This document shows, piece by piece, positions 59,498-64,000 of a DNA stretch of 64,000 nt. The position numbers were made by a program, and so were the translations under genes. The notes below the pieces were generated by a model that saw only the letters and a list, made by a program, of their open reading frames with translations, was not told the DNA's origin and made no database searches. The stretch is from Hahella chejuensis KCTC 2396 (GTDB taxonomy: Bacteria; Pseudomonadota; Gammaproteobacteria; Pseudomonadales; Oleiphilaceae), in assembly GCF_000012985.1 (NCBI RefSeq), contig NC_007645.1:4548581-4612580 (forward strand). Reading direction: 5' to 3'. Position 1 is the first letter of the stretch; each line of letters starts with the position of its first letter.

Positions 59498-60181
59498 TTA
59501 TAGAGGGAACCATTCGCTGTTGAAAAACCGCTGCAGCCAACCGGCGCGATTCACGTCGCCGAAGGCGCCGGCGCCGCTATAGGCGAAGCGGGCGTCCGCA
59601 ATCTTGCTGGATAGAATAGTGTTATCCACGCCAATGTCTTGCGGCCGCACCAGACCACTAACGCGGAGGTATTCATCCCCTTCCGTCAGGGTCAGCCATT
59701 TTTCACCACGAATCCGCAAGACGCCGTTGGGCAAGACATCCGAGATAGTGACGCTGATGCTGCCGCTCAGGCTGTTGCTCTGGTCCGCATCCGCCTCGCC
59801 GGAGAAATCCCGCTCAAAGTTCTGGTCTGTCAACAGACTGAGGTTATGGGCGGAAATCGCCGTTCCCAAAATCGTCGCCTCATTAAAGGAGTTTTCGGAG
59901 TCTTTCTTCATGGAGGTGCCCGTGCTCTTGGAAGACTGCGTACTTTCCTGCAACACCACGGTCAACACATCCCCTACTTGATGCGCCGTGCGATCGCCAA
60001 ACAGGGAGAAATTCTGCGCGCTGGAATAAATGGAGCCATCCACCGGCGCAGGCTGCATCAGCGTCTGCGGAGGCACTGGCGCGAAGGCGGGATCACCCGG
60101 GCGCACCTGTTCACGGCTGATCGGACTGCAACCGCTCAGCAAGGTAACCATGATTAGTGAGATCAGCGTTAGAGTTTTCAC
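59498..60181 (-). CDS. flgH: Flagellar L-ring lipoprotein FlgH
   Basis: Outer-membrane L-ring subunit. The 227-residue protein has a lipoprotein signal ([13 protein letters not shown]), then [37 protein letters not shown] and [23 protein letters not shown] 60181 is preferred because GGGGAGGG lies just upstream; the frame is open to ATG 60214. Confidence 0.94.
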
Positions 60182-60217
60182 GCCTGGCCCTCCCCGATTA
60201 AATCGACAGCTCATTAA

Positions 60218-61003
60218 TTAAAGATTCTGAGTGATGTACTGCAGCATCTGATCCGCAGTGGTCACTACTTTCGCGTTCATCTCGTAGGCGCGCTGGGTGG
60301 TGATCATGTTCACCATTTCCTCCACAATCTCTACGTTGGAGGTTTCCACCATGCCCTGCTCAACGGTTCCCAGCCCCGCCAGCCCGGGCGTGCCTTCCTG
60401 GGGGTCGCCGCTGGCGGCGGTCTCCCGGAACAGGTTATTGCCGATCGCTTCCAACCCAGCCGGGTTGATGAAATCCACCGTGTTGATGTTGCCAACCTGA
60501 GTCGGCGTAGCAGTGCCCGCCACGGTGACGCTGACCACGCCATCGGTGCTGATGGTCAGGTGCAAGGCGCCGTCCGGAACGGTAATGCCGGGCTCAAGGG
60601 GGAAGCCATTGGCGGTGACCACATCGCCGTCAGAATTCAGGTGAAACTGACCGTCCCGGGTATAAGAGATCGTGCCGTCCGGCATCAGAATCTGGAAAAA
60701 TCCCCGGCCATTGATAGCGATATCCAAAGGCTGCTCAGTGACTTCCAGATTGCCTTCGCTAAAGACTTTCTGAGTGCCCACCACGCGCACCCCTGTCCCC
60801 AATTGCAAACCAGAAGGCAGTTGCGTGTCTTGAGAACTCTGGCCGCCCGGCTGCCGCTTGATCTGATACAGCAGGTCCTGGAACACGGCGCGATCACGCT
60901 TGAAGCCGGTCGTATTAACGTTCGCCAGGTTATTGGAAATGGTTTTTAGAGCAGTATCCTGGGCCGCGAGCCCGGTTTTACTCACCCACAACGCACCATG
61001 CAT
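60218..61003 (-). CDS. flgG: Flagellar distal rod protein FlgG
   Basis: Distal rod subunit, 261 residues. N-terminal MHGALWVSKTGLAAQDTALK and SNNLANVNTTGFKRDRAVFQ, C-terminal EEMVNMITTQRAYEMNAKVV. ATG 61003 follows AGGAGAA; the open frame begins at 61036. Confidence 0.96.
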   Translation of the reverse strand: MHGALWVSKTGLAAQDTALKTISNNLANVNTTGFKRDRAVFQDLLYQIKRQPGGQSSQDTQLPSGLQLGTGVRVVGTQKVFSEGNLEVTEQPLDIAINGRGFFQILMPDGTISYTRDGQFHLNSDGDVVTANGFPLEPGITVPDGALHLTISTDGVVSVTVAGTATPTQVGNINTVDFINPAGLEAIGNNLFRETAASGDPQEGTPGLAGLGTVEQGMVETSNVEIVEEMVNMITTQRAYEMNAKVVTTADQMLQYITQNL

Positions 61004-61108
61004 GACAAATTCTCCTATGCAGGTCGGACAACACAATAAATGGGTTTCAACCTATACCCGGATAGACTCCGGGCCGCATGGCGGAAAATTGCCGCTCATG
61101 CGGGATTA

Positions 61109-61855
61109 CTAGGATATTTGCAATAAGCGTGCCGCAGCTTCGGAGTTATCATCCGCAGCGCGCATAACTTTGACTTGAAGTTCGAATTGGCGGGATAGAG
61201 AGAGGATTTCCGTCATTTCTTCAACGGCGTTGACATTGGAAGACTCCAGATAGCCGGACTCCAGACGCACCAGCCCATCAGGAAGCGCCGGACCGGGAAC
61301 GTCCGGCTTCAGATGAATCAGGCCATCGACGCCTTTTTCAAGGTCTTCGGCGGGAGGGTTAACCAGACGGATACGATCCACTTCCTGTATTTCATCCGGA
61401 TTGCCGCCCAAGGGCACGATAGAAATCGTGCCGTCTACGCCAATGTTAAGCTTGGCGGCAGGCGGCACGGCGATAGGCCCGCCATTGCCGAGCACCGGCA
61501 ATCCGGAGCCGGTGCGCAACACGCCATTCACATCCAACAGCAGCTCCCCTTCCCGGGTATAAGCTTCGCCGCCATCCGGCGCCTGCACAGCGATCCAGCC
61601 ATTGCCGGCGACGGCGACGTCCAAGTCGCGCCCGGTCTGCATCAGCGATCCCATTTCGAAGTCCGTCGCCGGCCTTTCCGTCATCGCGTAGGCGCGGCTG
61701 GGGTAGTGTTCGCCAAACACAGGCATACTGCGCGCCTGCATAAAGTCAGACTTGAACCCCGTGGTGTTGGCGTTAGCCAGGTTGTTGGCGTGGCCGCGCT
61801 GAGACAGCATGTTCTGTTTGGCGCCGCTCATGGCGATGTATAAGGCTTTATCCAT
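61109..61855 (-). CDS. flgF: Flagellar proximal rod protein FlgF
   Basis: Proximal rod subunit, 248 residues, with the rod/hook ends: ALYIAMSGAKQNMLSQRGHA, NNLANANTTGFKSDFMQARS and VEEMTEILSLSRQFELQVKV. Follows flgE by 61 bases; no sigma-54 site was seen in that gap. Confidence 0.95.
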   Translation of the reverse strand: MDKALYIAMSGAKQNMLSQRGHANNLANANTTGFKSDFMQARSMPVFGEHYPSRAYAMTERPATDFEMGSLMQTGRDLDVAVAGNGWIAVQAPDGGEAYTREGELLLDVNGVLRTGSGLPVLGNGGPIAVPPAAKLNIGVDGTISIVPLGGNPDEIQEVDRIRLVNPPAEDLEKGVDGLIHLKPDVPGPALPDGLVRLESGYLESSNVNAVEEMTEILSLSRQFELQVKVMRAADDNSEAAARLLQIS

Positions 61856-61916
61856 GACTACCTCTCGAATTCCGCCTGATTGCGTTGGTTACCTTTCTCA
61901 CTCTTTTACTCATCCA

Positions 61917-63872
61917 TTAACGCAGGTTGATGATGGTCTGAGTGATGGCGTTGGCGGTCTCAATGGTTTTTGCATTGGCCTGATAGTTACGCTGGGCGAT
62001 GATCAGTCCCACCAACTGCTCGGACAAATCCACGTTGGAGTCTTCCAGAGAACTGGAGCGAATAGCTCCGAGGGATGCAGTGCCGGGAGATCCGATGACC
62101 GGGTTGCCGGAATTGAATGTCTCCACCCAAGTGGTTTCTCCAACCGGCGCCAATCCTTGAATATCATTGAAGTTCGCCAATGCGACCTGCCCCAGCACTT
62201 TGGACTCGCCGTTGGTGTAACGGGCGAAAATCACCCCGCCGTCATCCACGTCCAACCCAATCAGACGCCCAGTGGTGAAGCCATTTTGCTGCAAGTCGTT
62301 AACCGCAAACGCACTGCCATACTGAGTCGTCGTACCAAGGTCTACAAAGAAGTTGGAGCTGGTGGGAGGATCAGGAATCGGCAGGGTTCCGCCATCCGCC
62401 ACATTCAGCGGCCCCTCCGCGCCGTTCGGCGTACCGTCAGGCGCCAGCGGCGTCCAGTTGGAAATCAGCACATCGTCAGACAGCACTTCATTGATCGAGC
62501 CATCCTGATCGAACACCAGGCTGTAGGACGCGCGGGTGGGCGTACCGCCGGTCACCAGCGGGTCGCCTATGTCCTGCCCATCGATCAAGGCATACATGGT
62601 CCACAGGTTATCAGGCGTGGTCGCCGTTTGCGGCTCTTTCACGAAAAACGTCGTCAGTACGTGGGAGTTGCCCAAGCTGTCGTAAATCGTAGTTGAAGTC
62701 GCATGGTTATAGGTGTTTTCGTCCGCCGGATCGAACACGTTATTAACGAAAGGCGTGCCGGTAAAGGTGGCGAACAGATCCGTCGTGCCGCTGGCCACAG
62801 TGACGCCATCCTGTATGGTCAGGTTGACGCCGCCGCCAACGACCACATCCGTCAAAGCCGTGCTCAGCGTTTGCGACGTGGCCGCCGCGTCGTCGCCCTG
62901 CACCAAAAACTGGTCGCCGGCTGCGCCATTGAAGCTGAAGCTGAGGTCATTGCCGCGGTTATCGATAACCACCAGATCCGTACCGTCCAACACAGCGCGT
63001 ACGCCAATCAATGAGGAGGAAGAGTTGATGGCGTCGCCCAGGTCAGTCAGGTTGGTGTAGCCGTCGAATAGCACGCCGTTGATAAACACCTGCATAGTGC
63101 CGGAGGCGTTGTTGAAGCCAGCCGCAGTGATCGTGGCGCGAGTGCTGGCGGCCGCGTCGATGTTGTCTACGTTGTTGAATAGCGCCGCTATTTCGTTGGC
63201 GGAGCTGTTCGCCGGAATGGTCACCGTTGAGGTTGAGCCGTCAGCCTGGGTCACGGTAATCGTCTGCGCCGCATAGCCATTGGCTCCGTTCGTGCCAGCG
63301 GCGGTGGCGTCCACCGCCTGTCCAATCAGCAGCCCATCTGATGTCAGCGAGTCGCCACGCTCCAGCAGCACCGGCTCGGACGCGTCCAGGTTCAGGTTAG
63401 CGTCCACCCTTGTGGTTCTGTCCGGCGCCAGGCTGGTGTCGTCTATCACCAGATCACCGAGCACTCCGCTGACGACGCCACTGTCATTGGCGACAAACCC
63501 CTGCAGGTGCATGCCGGAGCTGTTCACCACATTACCTTCCTTGTCGATGCCGAAAGCGCCGGCGCGACTATAGCGGCGATCGCCATTGTTGGTGTCGAGA
63601 ATAAAGAAGCCTTCGCCGTTGATGGCGAGGTCCAGGCCATTCTCAGTAAAGGAAAGATTGCCCTGCGCAAATTCTTGCCGCACCTTTTGCACCCGCACGC
63701 CATCCCCAACCGGGTTGGTGCCCAGGCTCAAAAAGCTGTTGGCGTATAGATCGCCAAACTCCGCACGCGACCGCTTAAAGCCGGTTGTGCTGGCGTTGGC
63801 GATATTGTTGCCGGTCACCTCCAGGTCGACCGACGCTGCTCTGATTCCTGTTAACGCGATATTAAACGGCAT
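61917..63872 (-). CDS. flgE: Flagellar hook protein FlgE, enlarged
   Basis: Hook subunit. The ends are typical (FNIALTGIRAASVDLEVTGN at the start, EQLVGLIIAQRNYQANAKTI at the end), with SYTRAGAF-like and TIYDSLGNSHVLTTFF segments between. At 651 residues it is well above common sizes. The extra part (about 200-330) has GYAAQTITVTQADGSTSTV, NSSANEIAALFNNV and NLTDLGDAINSSSSLIGVRA, resembling the insertion in FlgK. Confidence 0.94.
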   Translation of the reverse strand: MPFNIALTGIRAASVDLEVTGNNIANASTTGFKRSRAEFGDLYANSFLSLGTNPVGDGVRVQKVRQEFAQGNLSFTENGLDLAINGEGFFILDTNNGDRRYSRAGAFGIDKEGNVVNSSGMHLQGFVANDSGVVSGVLGDLVIDDTSLAPDRTTRVDANLNLDASEPVLLERGDSLTSDGLLIGQAVDATAAGTNGANGYAAQTITVTQADGSTSTVTIPANSSANEIAALFNNVDNIDAAASTRATITAAGFNNASGTMQVFINGVLFDGYTNLTDLGDAINSSSSLIGVRAVLDGTDLVVIDNRGNDLSFSFNGAAGDQFLVQGDDAAATSQTLSTALTDVVVGGGVNLTIQDGVTVASGTTDLFATFTGTPFVNNVFDPADENTYNHATSTTIYDSLGNSHVLTTFFVKEPQTATTPDNLWTMYALIDGQDIGDPLVTGGTPTRASYSLVFDQDGSINEVLSDDVLISNWTPLAPDGTPNGAEGPLNVADGGTLPIPDPPTSSNFFVDLGTTTQYGSAFAVNDLQQNGFTTGRLIGLDVDDGGVIFARYTNGESKVLGQVALANFNDIQGLAPVGETTWVETFNSGNPVIGSPGTASLGAIRSSSLEDSNVDLSEQLVGLIIAQRNYQANAKTIETANAITQTIINLR

Positions 63873-63889
63873 ACCACACCTCGCACATG

Positions 63890-64000
63890 CTAACTGATCT
63901 GTTTGATATCGCTTAATCCGACCGAGCCAAGCCCGGCCAGATTCAATGTGACGCCGCCGTCACGCGCGATTGATACACTATCCACATTGGCCGCCAGATA
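63890..64000 (-). CDS. flgD: Flagellar hook-capping protein FlgD (5' end outside window)
   Basis: The last 36 codons are present, reading ANVDSVSIARDGGVTLNLAG, then LGSVGLSDIKQIS and a TAG stop (63890-63892). This is the typical C-terminus of FlgD, the cap that guides hook assembly. The start lies beyond base 64000. It is 17 bases upstream of flgE. Confidence 0.88.
   Translation of the reverse strand, partial: YLAANVDSVSIARDGGVTLNLAGLGSVGLSDIKQIS

Noticed and set aside
61809-62696. 295-codon plus-strand frame opposite flgF/flgE
   Set aside because: Overlaps clear flagellar genes; no domain or ribosome-site support.

Overview
The window is chromosomal DNA of a marine-type gammaproteobacterium, most like Hahella or a close relative in the Oceanospirillales/Pseudomonas part of the class. 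This rests on the gene order trmJ-cysE-iscR-iscS...ndk-rlmN-pilF-rodZ-ispG-hisS-yfgM-bamB-der, on yajC-secD-secF beside tgt-queA, on a Pseudomonas-style nir cluster, and on protein resemblance. No species can be proven from the sequence alone. No prophage or CRISPR array was seen.

Region 1 (1-7965, + strand) is a denitrification operon: the end of nirS (cytochrome cd1 nitrite reductase), then nirC, nirF, nirD, nirL, nirG, nirH, nirJ and nirN. Most of these overlap or nearly touch. Together they make heme d1 from siroheme and mature NirS. nirE and nirM are not at their Pseudomonas positions.

Region 2 (about 8-14.3 kb) is an accessory region, strikingly A+T rich between about 10.4 and 11.8 kb. 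It holds a SUKH-type immunity-like gene, a cupin, a DUF2971 protein, a three-gene overlapping cassette that looks like pore-former plus membrane immunity protein plus secreted protein, an IS630 transposase remnant, a winged-helix/HNH nuclease with a small companion, and an unknown gene. Region 3 (14.4-18.1 kb) has fadE and a divergent alpha/beta hydrolase.

Region 4 (18.1-24 kb) is a secreted-protease locus: two paralogous zinc metalloproteases with ricin-type lectin domains (one also with a beta/gamma-crystallin domain), a separate prodomain-like protein, a small frameshifted gene, a decayed cation-efflux pseudogene and two near-identical tRNA-Glu units. Region 5 (24.1-32.8 kb) carries an EAL-HDOD protein, tatD, a disordered protein, a GGDEF-EAL protein, and ackA-pta for acetate/acetyl-phosphate metabolism.

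Region 6 (32.8-52.5 kb) is housekeeping: der, bamB, yfgM, hisS, ispG, rodZ, pilF, rlmN, ndk, iscS, iscR, cysE, trmJ, a suhB homologue, secF, secD, yajC, tgt and queA. Two oddities stand out. The iscU-iscA-hscB-hscA-fdx block expected between iscS and ndk is absent, and iscS lacks its C-terminal tail. The SuhB homologue has lost all the metal-binding motifs of inositol monophosphatases. Region 7 (52.6-64 kb) has a tRNA-Leu, a small secreted protein and the flagellar genes flgL, K, J, I, H, G, F, E and the end of flgD, all on the minus strand. FlgK and FlgE are enlarged and appear to share an inserted domain.
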